Source: Solirubrobacterales bacterium (lineage in GTDB: Bacteria > Actinomycetota > Thermoleophilia > Solirubrobacterales > Solirubrobacteraceae). From it: a stretch of DNA of 7,488 nucleotides. The notes under the pieces are model-generated. The model did no database searches. It saw only the letters and a list, made by a program, of their open reading frames with translations, and had not been told where the DNA came from. The translations under genes were made by a program, and so were the position numbers. Shown one piece after another: positions 1 to 6,174 of this stretch. The stretch spans positions 1 through 7,488 of the forward strand of contig JAOPZQ010000075.1 in NCBI GenBank assembly GCA_025964075.1, written 5' to 3'. Numbering within the stretch: position 1 is the stretch's first letter; every line of letters starts with the position of its first letter.

Positions 1-2356
1 CCGCCTCCTTGGAATGGCCGAGGACCTCGGCCTCCTCCGCGGTGTCGGCCTCGAGGGCCGCGGTCGTCGCGACGAGCTGGGTCAGGCGCAGGAGATCCTC
101 GACCGGCCCGCCGTCGGCGTGGGCGAAGCGCTCGAGCGCGCGGTCGACGACGTCCCGCGCGGCGTCGAACCGGCGCGACCGGCGGAGCGTCTCGCCCCCC
201 AGCTCGCCGAGGAGCGCGTGCCACTGCACGTCGCGGGAGGACTGGCTGCGCTCGATCGCCGGCTCGAGGACCTTCCACGCCGCCTCGGTATGGCCGTCGG
301 CGAGCGCGAGCCAGGCGTGGGCGGACGCGAAGAAGAACGTGAAGCCGGCTCCCTTGCCGCCGGGTCGCTCGGCCGCGACGCGCTCGCGCGCCTCGTCCCA
401 CTGTCCGAGCTCGAACAGCATCTCCGCCGCGGTCAGCGAGATCCACGGCGACTCGCGCCCGGCGGCGGCGCTCGCCGCCAGCCCCTCGCGGGTGACGGCG
501 AGCGCCTCCTCGGTCCGGCCGAGGATGTTGAGGGCGTCGCCGAGGTTCGAGTAGGCGCGCATGACGTCGTCGAAGCAGCCGAGGTCCAGCGCGAGCTTCA
601 GCGACTCGCGAAGCGACTCGATCCCCTCCTCGGCATAGCCCAGGCCCGCGAGCGAGATCCCGCGCGAGTTGAGCGCGCCGGACTCGAGCCGCTGCAGACC
701 CGTCGCCCGCGCCGCGGCGAGCGCCTGGTCCGCCCGCTCGACGGACTCGCGCAGGCGCCCCCGGAGCATGAGGATCTTGGCGCTCCACTCGAGGGCGCGG
801 GCACGGGCCGGCGTGGCGTGCTCGGCCGAGGTGTAGGCGAGCGCCTGCCGGTAGGCGGCGAGCGCTCCGTCGCCGTCGGCGATCGACCAGCTCGCCTGCG
901 CCACGCGGAGCAGGAGGTCCGAGGCGAGCTCCGGTTCCTCGTCGCCATCGACCTCCTCGAGCGCCCGGTGGAGGAGGTGCCGGGCGCGGCGGCCGTCGCC
1001 GGCCGCCTGGTTCGCGTCGGCGGCATGTGAGAGGAGCTCCGCCCGGTTCATCAGCTCGGCGCCGTGGTCCCGTGCGACGCGGTCGGCGAGCTTGGCCGCG
1101 AGCTCCCACCACTCGGCGGCCTCCGCGTACGCGTGGACCTCCTCGGCCTCGGTCGCCGCCGCGCACAGCCACGGCAGCGCGTCGCGGGCGCAGCCGCCGT
1201 CGACGTAGTGCTGGGCGACCGTCGCCGAGCACGGCGACGGGCGGGCGGCGAGCTTGTCGGCGATCGCCAAGTTGAGGTCGGCCGCCTCGCCGGGGAGGAG
1301 GTCGTCGGCGACCGCCTCGCGCAGCAGCTCGTGGCGGAACTGGTAGCGCTGCCCGTCGCGATGGCGGGCGAGCACCTGGTGGGCGAGGGAGTCCCGGAGC
1401 GCCTCGCGCACCGCGCCGAGCTCGAGCTCGGTGGCCGTCGCGACCGTCTCCTCGTCGAGGACGTGCCCGACGGCGACCGCACGGAGGACGACCTGGCTGT
1501 CGGCGGAGAGGGCGTCGATTCGCAGCATCAGCGCGTGGCGCAGCGTGTCGGGGAGCGGACCGTCGCCGTCGGCTCCGGCGGCCATGAGCTCCTCGGTGAA
1601 GAGGGCGTTGCCGCTCGAGCGGCCCCACAGGCGCTCGACGAGGTCGTGCTCGGGTGAGGAGCCCAGGAGGTCGGAGAGCTGCTCGGCGAGCTCGGCGCGC
1701 GTGAAGCGCTCGAGCGTGATCCGGCGGGTGAGCCAGCTGCGCTCGAGCTCGGCGAGCATCGGCAGAAGGGGATGCCGGCGATAGAGCTCGTCCGTGCGGT
1801 AGGTGCCGAGGACCATCATCGACCCCTCACGCAGGTTGCCGGCGAGGAAGACGAGGAAGTCGCGGGTCGAGCGGTCGGCCCAGTGGAGGTCCTCGAGCAC
1901 GAGCAGGAGCGGGCGGCTGCGGCTCAAGCGCTCGAACGCCTCGAGCAGGGCCTCGAACGTGCGGCCCTGCTCGACGTCGTCGAGCCGGTGGGCGTCGCGC
2001 TGCGCCGTGCCGCGCGGGAGGTCGGCGAGCAGCGTGGCGAGCTCGGAGCCGGCCGCGCCGGCGATCTCGTTGACCTCGACCTCGCCGTCGCGGAGCGGCG
2101 TGCGGAGCGCCGAGCGCAGCGGGGAGAACGGAAGGTCGGTGCCGAGGCCGGCCGGCGACTGACCGATCAGCACGCGGGCTGACCCGGCGCGGGCGGCGAG
2201 GAACTCGGTGACGAGCCGCGTCTTCCCGACGCCGGACTCGCCGGCGACGAACACCAGCCGCGGTTCGCCGCCCTCGGCGGCCTGGAGCGCCGACGTGAGC
2301 TCGTCGAGCGCGTCGCGGCGGCCGACAAAGCGCCGGCTCGTGAGTCGCGTAGTCAT
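1..2356 (-). CDS. AAA-type ATPase transcriptional regulator with TPR-like repeats (LuxR/LAL-like), C-terminus cut off
   Basis: Reading leftward from ATG at 2356, the frame stays open for 785 codons to the window edge, so the protein is partial. Residues 9-24 have the usual N-terminus of AAA_16 regulators (FVGRRDALDEL). Walker A is GESGVGKT at 39-46 (K45). Walker B is LLLVLED at 150-156, followed by LHWAD. LGTYRTDEL at 183-191, SSGNALFTEEL from 247 and FRHELLR at 340-346 are typical of MalT/LAL-type signal-transducing ATPases. From about 390 on the protein is Ala/Leu-rich helical, with TPR-like units near 563-590 and 603-629. Family members usually run to 900-1100 residues and often end in a LuxR helix-turn-helix; that domain would lie outside the window, so DNA binding is inferred. 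It is cytoplasmic and its ligand is unknown. An in-frame ATG at 2368 is an alternative start, but the purine-rich GGGGTGAG directly precedes 2356. Confidence 0.88.
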   Translation of the reverse strand, partial: MTTRLTSRRFVGRRDALDELTSALQAAEGGEPRLVFVAGESGVGKTRLVTEFLAARAGSARVLIGQSPAGLGTDLPFSPLRSALRTPLRDGEVEVNEIAGAAGSELATLLADLPRGTAQRDAHRLDDVEQGRTFEALLEAFERLSRSRPLLLVLEDLHWADRSTRDFLVFLAGNLREGSMMVLGTYRTDELYRRHPLLPMLAELERSWLTRRITLERFTRAELAEQLSDLLGSSPEHDLVERLWGRSSGNALFTEELMAAGADGDGPLPDTLRHALMLRIDALSADSQVVLRAVAVGHVLDEETVATATELELGAVREALRDSLAHQVLARHRDGQRYQFRHELLREAVADDLLPGEAADLNLAIADKLAARPSPCSATVAQHYVDGGCARDALPWLCAAATEAEEVHAYAEAAEWWELAAKLADRVARDHGAELMNRAELLSHAADANQAAGDGRRARHLLHRALEEVDGDEEPELASDLLLRVAQASWSIADGDGALAAYRQALAYTSAEHATPARARALEWSAKILMLRGRLRESVERADQALAAARATGLQRLESGALNSRGISLAGLGYAEEGIESLRESLKLALDLGCFDDVMRAYSNLGDALNILGRTEEALAVTREGLAASAAAGRESPWISLTAAEMLFELGQWDEARERVAAERPGGKGAGFTFFFASAHAWLALADGHTEAAWKVLEPAIERSQSSRDVQWHALLGELGGETLRRSRRFDAARDVVDRALERFAHADGGPVEDLLRLTQLVATTAALEADTAEEAEVLGHSKEA

Positions 2357-2400
2357 CTCACCCCACATAGTGGCGCGAGATGGCCCTACTGTGCGACTCA
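2341..2400 (-). promoter_or_regulatory. Long hairpin enclosing the regulator's start codon and ribosome binding site
   Basis: In the minus-strand transcript CATCTCGC (2382-2375) pairs with GTGAGATG (2361-2354), including one G-U pair. After one G-G mismatch, CCAC (2373-2370) pairs with GTGG (2366-2363) around a three-base loop. The start codon ATG (2356-2354) and the GGGGTGAG just before it both lie in the 3' arm. An outer perfect 8-bp stem, TGAGTCGC (2400-2393) with GCGACTCA (2348-2341), closes the structure; its first three bases are the stop codon of the preceding small ORF. Seen as DNA, the inner part is a 29-bp dyad centred on 2368 with 11 of 14 pairs matched, so a protein operator is the other reading. 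Either reading would control the regulator. Confidence 0.55.
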
Positions 2401-2562
2401 AGGAGCCGGCGCAGGACGGAGGGAACGTCCACGGCCACCGCGGCGGCGCCGCGCGCGGAGCGCGGCGACGATGCCGTGGCGGGCGCGGCGCGGCCCGGTT
2501 CCGAAGGCGTTCTGCGGGGTGCGGACCGGCCTGACGAGCTCCTGCTGGATGAGGGAATGCAT
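2398..2562 (-). CDS. Small Arg-rich protein of 54 residues, possible leader ORF of the regulator
   Basis: The ORF starts at ATG 2562 (MHSLIQQELVRP...) and ends with TGA at 2398-2400. The start is chosen because a perfect GGAGG lies 5 bases upstream (2568-2572); ATGs further up the same frame at 2583 and 2574 lack such a site. The N-terminus is a short amphipathic stretch. From about residue 24 the chain is very basic, with an RRAR segment and then ARRRRGGRGR, and it ends in a Pro/Ala tail. It has no membrane segment, signal peptide or Cys pair. I do not recognise the family; short basic proteins starting with a similar 'LIxQEL' stretch occur in actinobacteria as far as I recall, but I cannot test kinship. 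It precedes the regulator on the same strand by 41 bases, and its stop codon begins the hairpin around the regulator start. That suggests a leader or translational-coupling ORF. It could instead be a free-standing small protein or not be translated. Confidence 0.5.
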   Translation of the reverse strand: MHSLIQQELVRPVRTPQNAFGTGPRRARHGIVAALRARRRRGGRGRSLRPAPAP

Positions 2563-2651
2563 TTGAGCCTCCATTGGTTGCATCGACCATGCTGAACCTG
2601 AGGGCCCACCCGTACATCGGGCTTATGCAGCTACTTCGCGGTCCCGACCCC
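2563..2651 (-). other. Intergenic leader between the hydrolase and the small ORF, with a short hairpin
   Basis: These 89 bases separate the hydrolase stop from the small ORF start. The transcript can fold GGTT-ca-GCAT (2598-2589) against ATGCAACC (2583-2576): eight pairs, a two-base bulge and a five-base loop, ending just before the GGAGG site. No convincing -35/-10 pair is visible. CATAAG, about 60 bases upstream of the small ORF, is only a weak -10 candidate. The segment could carry the promoter of the small ORF and regulator, or simply be an operon spacer. Confidence 0.3.
2568..2572 (-). promoter_or_regulatory. Ribosome binding site GGAGG of the small Arg-rich ORF
   Basis: GGAGG on the minus strand sits 5 bases before ATG 2562. 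It is one of the two cleanest Shine-Dalgarno sites in the window and is the main evidence that the short ORF is translated from this ATG and not from the in-frame ATGs upstream. Confidence 0.65.
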
Positions 2652-2676
2652 TTACCTCGTAAGGGGCGACCCCTTA
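2645..2676. repeat. Three-armed short repeat (CCCCTTA / TAAGGGG / CCCCTTA) around the hydrolase stop codon
   Basis: CGACCCCTTA occurs twice as a direct repeat, at 2645-2654 and 2667-2676 (period 22). Between the copies is the inverse, GTAAGGGG at 2659-2666. The middle arm can pair left (CCCCTTAC 2648-2655, 8 bp, 3-base loop) or right (CCCCTTA 2670-2676, 7 bp, 3-base loop), giving two mutually exclusive hairpins. The TAA stop of the hydrolase (2654-2652) lies in one copy. No T-tract follows on either strand, so it is not a canonical intrinsic terminator, although a terminator or RNA-stabilising role at the gene end is possible. Confidence 0.55.
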
Positions 2677-3368
2677 GTCGCTCGACATGCCTTCTCGATG
2701 AAGCGCACCGAAAACCCGAGCAGCTCGGGATCATGCTGGATCGAGCGGTGATGACCGCCCGGGGTGACGATCAACCGGGAGCCCGGCGCGCGTGCGAGCG
2801 GCGCGAGCTCGCGCGAGACCTCGACGGGCACCTGCTCGTCCGCCTCGGCGTGGAGCAGGAACAGCGGAGCGGTGAGCGCGGCGACGGCGTCGCGCAGGTC
2901 GTGCGCCTCGAGGAACGCCGCCAGCGCCGGCGTGTCGGCCGCGAATGTGAAGCGGCCCGAACGCAGTCCGGCCGCGAGGAGGTCGCCGGGCGCCGGGCAG
3001 ATCGCGACCGCGGCGGCGGCGCCGAGCGGGCCGGCGGCCTGGATCGCCACGTAGCCGCCCATCGAGGACCCCCTCACGGCGCGGGGGACGCCGGCGGGCA
3101 GCAGCTCGGCGATCGTGAGCACGTCCTCGACCACGCGCCCGTCGAGCGGGTCCGCGCTGTCCCCGTGGCCGCGCTGGTCGAACGCGACCGCGGCGAGTCC
3201 GGCCTGCCGGCACGCGCGCGCGAAGTCGTGGTGGTTCTCCTTGCACGAGCTCGCGCCGTGGATCGTCACGACCCCGCCGACGGGCTCCCCTAGCGGCAGC
3301 CACAGCGTGTAGGCGAGCCCGGCGTGGACGCCGACGGCGGCCGGCGGCTCGGGGGTGGGAGCGCGCAT
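2652..3368 (-). CDS. Alpha/beta hydrolase fold protein (serine hydrolase)
   Basis: The gene encodes 238 residues from ATG 3368 to TAA 2652-2654. The fold is clear. The oxyanion-hole region is VVTIHGAS (33-40), then FDQRGHGDS (63-71). The nucleophile elbow is GSSMGG (100-105), with Ser102. The likely acid is Asp177 in HAEADEQVP, and the catalytic His is His206 in TPGGHHRSI. It has no signal peptide or transmembrane segment, so it is probably a cytoplasmic esterase, lipase-like or peptidase-like enzyme; the substrate cannot be read from sequence. The length suits a minimal core with a short cap. The C-terminal tail, from about residue 230 (TKGSPLTR), is encoded by a short repeat and extends past the fold. 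The gene is divergent from lysA across 27 bases. The same frame stays open far upstream, but only as antisense of lysA, so the ATG before the hydrolase homology is the credible start. It has only a weak CCAGAG upstream. Confidence 0.87.
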   Translation of the reverse strand: MRAPTPEPPAAVGVHAGLAYTLWLPLGEPVGGVVTIHGASSCKENHHDFARACRQAGLAAVAFDQRGHGDSADPLDGRVVEDVLTIAELLPAGVPRAVRGSSMGGYVAIQAAGPLGAAAAVAICPAPGDLLAAGLRSGRFTFAADTPALAAFLEAHDLRDAVAALTAPLFLLHAEADEQVPVEVSRELAPLARAPGSRLIVTPGGHHRSIQHDPELLGFSVRFIEKACRATKGSPLTR

Positions 3369-3395
3369 GACTCTGGCATCATCGCGCGTCCAGAG
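3369..3395. promoter_or_regulatory. Divergent spacer with a CTCTGG/CCAGAG inverted repeat
   Basis: The whole gap between the hydrolase ATG and the lysA ATG is 27 bases. It contains a perfect 6-bp inverted repeat, CTCTGG (3371-3376) and CCAGAG (3390-3395), with a 13-base spacer. As a result both genes have CCAGAG just before the start: 2 bases from the hydrolase ATG and directly abutting the lysA ATG. AGAG may act as a poor ribosome binding site for each, or the dyad may be an operator. There is no room for two full promoters, so they must overlap the coding ends or produce nearly leaderless mRNAs. Confidence 0.4.
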
Positions 3396-4673
3396 ATGAC
3401 CGCCGCCGCCGCCACCCTCAGCGCCGCCTACCCGCTCGGCTCGCGCGTCAACGAGCGCGGGCACCTCGAGATCGGGGGCTGCGACGCCGTCGAGCTCGCG
3501 GCCCGGTTCGGCACGCCGGCCTACGTGGTCGCCGAGGACGACCTGCGCCACCGCGGCCGCACTTTCGTCGAGTCGCTGCGCGCGCGTCATCCGGACTCCG
3601 AGGTCGTCTTCGCCTCGAAGGCGTTCCCCTGCACCGCCGTCTACCGCGTCCTCGCCGAGGAGGGCCTGGGCTGCGACGTGGCCTCCGGCGGCGAGCTCCA
3701 CCTGGCGCTGCGCGGCGGCTTCGACGCGGCGCGCCTGTACTTCCACGGCAACGCCAAGTCCGAGCGCGAGATCGCCGAGGCGCTCGACGCCGGCGTCGGG
3801 CACATCGTGCTGGACGGCTGGGCGGACCTCGAGCGGGTCGAGCGGATCGCGGCCGAGCGGGGCGCCGGGCAGGCCGTCTTGCTGCGCGTGACCCCCGACG
3901 TCGCGGGGGAGACCCACGAGAAGATCTCGACCGGACAGGCCGACTCGAAGTTCGGCTTCGGCCTCGGCGAGGCGCGCGTCGCCATCGAGCGCCTGGGCGA
4001 CTCGCCGTCGCTGCGCCTCCGCGGCCTGCACTTCCACATCGGCTCCCAGCTCCACTCGCTCGCGCCGTTCCGCGAGGCGGTCGCGGCGATCGCCCCCCTC
4101 GGCGACTTCCCGGTGTACAGCCTCGGCGGCGGCCTCGCGGCGACCTACACCGCGGAGGATGCCCCGGCGCCGCCGATCGAGGACTACGTCGAGGCCAAGG
4201 TCACGGCCGTGCACGAGATCCTCGGCCCGGGCAAGCGCATCGTGATCGAGCCGGGCCGGGCGCTCGTCGCGAACAGCGGCGTGACGCTCTACCGGATCGA
4301 GAACGTGAAGCGCAACGTGTCGACGTGGGTCGCCGTCGACGGCGGCATGTCCGACAACCTGCGCCCGATGCTCTACGGCGCGATCTACGAGGCCCGGATC
4401 GCCGACCGCGCGGGCGCCGTGGCCGGCGAGCAGTGCACGCTGACGGGCAAGCACTGCGAGTCGGGCGACGTGATCGTCCGGCGTGCCCTCCTCCACGAGC
4501 CGCGCGCCGGCGACGTCGTCGTCACGCCCGCCACGGGCGCCTACGGCCACGCGCTGGCCAACAACTACAACGGCGTGCCGCGGCCGCCGGTGGTCTTCTG
4601 CCAGGACGGCGACGCGCGCGTCGTCGTGCGCCGCGAGACCTACGACGACCTGACGGCGCGTGACCTCGCCTAG
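3396..4673 (+). CDS. lysA: Diaminopimelate decarboxylase
   Basis: This PLP enzyme decarboxylates meso-2,6-diaminopimelate to L-lysine, the last step of lysine synthesis, in the cytoplasm. The product is 425 residues, normal for the family. The PLP Schiff-base lysine is Lys75 in VFASKAF. HFHIGSQ (212-218) and the Gly loop SLGGGLA (242-248) bind PLP and its phosphate. EPGRALVANSG (285-295) and VAVDGGMSDNLRP (312-324) follow. The C-terminal barrel has CESGD (354-358, with the active-site Cys354 expected from the partner subunit), GAYGHALANNYN (381-392) and GVPRP. The N-terminal fold III TIM barrel and C-terminal beta barrel are both complete. ATG 3396 is chosen because an earlier in-frame GTG (3324) would overlap the divergent hydrolase by 45 bases. 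hom follows with a 14-bp overlap, so the two are probably cotranscribed and translationally coupled. Confidence 0.97.
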   Translation: MTAAAATLSAAYPLGSRVNERGHLEIGGCDAVELAARFGTPAYVVAEDDLRHRGRTFVESLRARHPDSEVVFASKAFPCTAVYRVLAEEGLGCDVASGGELHLALRGGFDAARLYFHGNAKSEREIAEALDAGVGHIVLDGWADLERVERIAAERGAGQAVLLRVTPDVAGETHEKISTGQADSKFGFGLGEARVAIERLGDSPSLRLRGLHFHIGSQLHSLAPFREAVAAIAPLGDFPVYSLGGGLAATYTAEDAPAPPIEDYVEAKVTAVHEILGPGKRIVIEPGRALVANSGVTLYRIENVKRNVSTWVAVDGGMSDNLRPMLYGAIYEARIADRAGAVAGEQCTLTGKHCESGDVIVRRALLHEPRAGDVVVTPATGAYGHALANNYNGVPRPPVVFCQDGDARVVVRRETYDDLTARDLA

Positions 4674-5889
4674 CCGCTACGCGATCGGCCTCCTCGGGCA
4701 CGGGACGGTGGGCGCGGCGTTCGCCGAGCTGCTCGAGGAGCGCGCCGCGCACGTCGAGCACATCACCGGCGTCCGCCCGGAGATCGCCGGCGTCCTCACC
4801 CGCTCCCGGGGCGACTTCGCGGACATCCTCGAGCGCTCGCAGCTCGTCGTCGAGCTCATCGGCGGCCTCGAGCCCGCGCGCGAGTACGTGCTGCGGGCGA
4901 TGGCCGCGGGGCGCCACGTCGTGACCGCGAACAAGCAGCTGCTGGCCACGCACGGCGAGGAGCTCTGGGCGGCGGCCCGCGAGCACGGGGTGCAGCTGCG
5001 CTTCGAGGCCGCCGTCGCCGGCGTCGTGCCGGTGATCCGCGTGATCCAGGAGTCGCTCGCCGCCGCCCACGTCGAGCGCCTGCACGGGATCGTCAACGGC
5101 ACGACCAACTACATCCTCACCGAGATGGCGCGCACCGGAGCCTCGTTCGAGGACGCGCTCGCGCAGGCGCAGGAGCTCGGCTACGCCGAGGCCGACCCGA
5201 CCGAGGACGTGAACGGCAAGGACGCGGCGGCGAAGATGGCGATCCTCGCGCGCCTCGCCTTCTCGACGCCCGTCTCCGTCGACCAGGTGACCTACGAAGG
5301 CATCGTGGGGATCACGCCCGACGACATGGCCTACGCCCGCGACCTCGGGCTCGAGCTGAAGCTGATCGGCACGGCGGAGCGCATCGACGGCGGGCTCTCC
5401 GTGCGCGTGCACCCGGCGTTCCTCTACCCGGGCCACCCGCTCGCCGCGGTCTCGGGGCCCTTCAACGCCGTGACCGTGGAGTCGCCGGCCATCACCGAGA
5501 TCACGATGTCGGGCCCCGGCGCCGGCGGCCCGCAGACCGCGAGCGCCGTGCTCGGGGACGTCATCTCGGCGATGATCCCGCCCGCCTCGACGCCGGCCAC
5601 GGAGGAGCGGCTCCCGATGGTCTCCGACGTCGTCTCCGGGTTCTACCTGCGGCTCGAGGTCGCCGACCGGCCGGGGGTCCTCGCCAGCGTCGCCGACGTC
5701 CTCGGCCGCCACGAGATCAGCGTCAAGTCGGTGGTCCAGCGCGGCCTCGGCGACAACGCCCGCCTGGTGATGGTGAGCCACCCGGCGCTCGAGTCCCGGT
5801 TCTACGACGCGCTCGGAGAGATCGGCCGGCTCGACTTCGTCCGCGACGAGCCGCGCGCGATCCGCGTCATCGAGGAGGAGTTCGTTTAG
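4660..5889 (+). CDS. hom: Homoserine dehydrogenase with C-terminal ACT domain
   Basis: The enzyme reduces aspartate semialdehyde to homoserine with NAD(P)H, at the branch to threonine and methionine. The 409-residue protein starts at GTG 4660, inside the end of lysA. The N-terminal Rossmann fold has GLLGHGTVG (10-18), ELIGG (65-69) and the VVTANKQLL segment (87-95). The catalytic domain has the NGTTNYIL motif (146-153), GYAEADPTEDV (174-184), and Asp188 with Lys192 in GKDAAAK as the catalytic pair. GPGAGG is at 285-290. A C-terminal ACT domain starts near residue 328, with DRPGVLASVADVL (336-348) and ISVKSVVQRG, and probably gives feedback inhibition by threonine, as in related long-form enzymes. 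The 14-bp overlap with lysA indicates coupling. thrC and thrB, which often follow hom, are not here: the gene ends directly in a convergent palindrome. Confidence 0.97.
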   Translation: MTSPSRYAIGLLGHGTVGAAFAELLEERAAHVEHITGVRPEIAGVLTRSRGDFADILERSQLVVELIGGLEPAREYVLRAMAAGRHVVTANKQLLATHGEELWAAAREHGVQLRFEAAVAGVVPVIRVIQESLAAAHVERLHGIVNGTTNYILTEMARTGASFEDALAQAQELGYAEADPTEDVNGKDAAAKMAILARLAFSTPVSVDQVTYEGIVGITPDDMAYARDLGLELKLIGTAERIDGGLSVRVHPAFLYPGHPLAAVSGPFNAVTVESPAITEITMSGPGAGGPQTASAVLGDVISAMIPPASTPATEERLPMVSDVVSGFYLRLEVADRPGVLASVADVLGRHEISVKSVVQRGLGDNARLVMVSHPALESRFYDALGEIGRLDFVRDEPRAIRVIEEEFV

Positions 5890-5946
5890 TGTCGCGAACC
5901 GCAGATTCGGGGCAGCTTCGCGCCCGAACTCCGAATCAGGACACTA
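5887..5946. terminator. 60-bp palindromic element between convergent genes, containing both stop codons
   Basis: Terminal inverted repeats TAGTGTC (5887-5893) and GACACTA (5940-5946) are perfect. Nested inside are GATTCGG (5904-5910) and CCGAATC (5931-5937), also perfect. Two further pairings are possible: CGCGAA (5893-5898) with TTCGCG (5917-5922), and TTCGGG (5906-5911) with CCCGAA (5923-5928). The first TAG is the stop codon of hom; the last three bases, read in reverse, are the TAG stop of the small minus-strand gene. Position and symmetry suit a bidirectional terminator. There is no T-run on either side, so a folded mobile or repetitive element (REP/MITE-like) is an equally good reading. 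Confidence 0.6.
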
Positions 5947-6165
5947 GACGTCGGACGGGACGGGCGGGTCCGCGTCCGGCTTGTCCGCCTGGGCGCGCTT
6001 CGAGGCCTCGCGCATCTCGAACACCTCCGTCGCCCAGTCGCCGAGCTCGCGCGTGATCCCGCGGGCCGCGTCGACGACGATGCCCATGATCCGGCCGACA
6101 TGGTCGAGGCCGGAGTCGACTACGACCTGCGCGGTGTCCTTCTTCGTCTCGAGATCCTCCACCAC
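5944..6165 (-). CDS. Small protein of 73 residues, function unknown, last gene of the desaturase operon
   Basis: The ORF runs from GTG 6165 (a second GTG follows at 6162) to TAG 5944-5946. Third codon positions are almost all G or C, as expected for a real gene in this genome. The protein is a likely soluble amphipathic helix: an acidic/basic start (VEDLETKKDT), a mixed middle (IMGIVVDAARGITRELGDWATEVF), a charged stretch (EMREASKRAQADKPDAD) and a Pro-rich end. It has no signal peptide, cysteine or known motif, and I do not recognise the family. It lies in the same reading frame as the desaturase, separated only by the desaturase's TAA and three codons, and has no ribosome binding site ahead of the GTG. 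Translation probably depends on ribosomes reinitiating after the desaturase. Context suggests an accessory role in lipid desaturation, but this is inference. Confidence 0.62.
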   Translation of the reverse strand: MVEDLETKKDTAQVVVDSGLDHVGRIMGIVVDAARGITRELGDWATEVFEMREASKRAQADKPDADPPVPSDV

Positions 6166-6174
6166 CAGTAGATA

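Noticed and set aside
14..1030. Plus-strand open frames across the left third (14-1030, 1064-1657, 1772-2182)
   Set aside because: They are antisense to the AAA regulator, which stays open for 785 codons with Walker A and B motifs. The plus-strand products are Arg/Glu/Ala-rich and match nothing I know.
2563..2609. Longer starts of the small Arg-rich ORF (2583, or a different frame from 2609)
   Set aside because: Neither has a ribosome binding site. The GGAGG at 2568-2572 points to ATG 2562.
2590..2651. Sigma-70-like promoter before the small ORF
   Set aside because: Only a weak CATAAG is present, with no acceptable -35 at 16-18 bp, so it was not listed as a promoter.
3324..3395. Upstream GTG start for lysA adding 24 residues
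   Set aside because: It would overlap the divergent hydrolase coding region, the extra residues are not family-like, and the ATG at 3396 gives a normal N-terminus.
3369..4550. Long minus-strand open frame continuing upstream of the hydrolase, antisense to lysA
   Set aside because: It is an artefact of high GC in the third positions of lysA. The translation is low-complexity Arg/Glu/Leu-rich with no family likeness, and the hydrolase homology begins only after ATG 3368.
4522..5781. 419-codon minus-strand open frame opposite hom
   Set aside because: The composition is His/Arg/Asp-rich mirror coding with no motif, while the opposite strand carries a complete homoserine dehydrogenase.
5887..5960. 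Canonical Rho-independent terminator after hom
   Set aside because: The stems are there but no run of T follows on either strand, so only an unusual or bidirectional terminator, or a repeat element, can be claimed.
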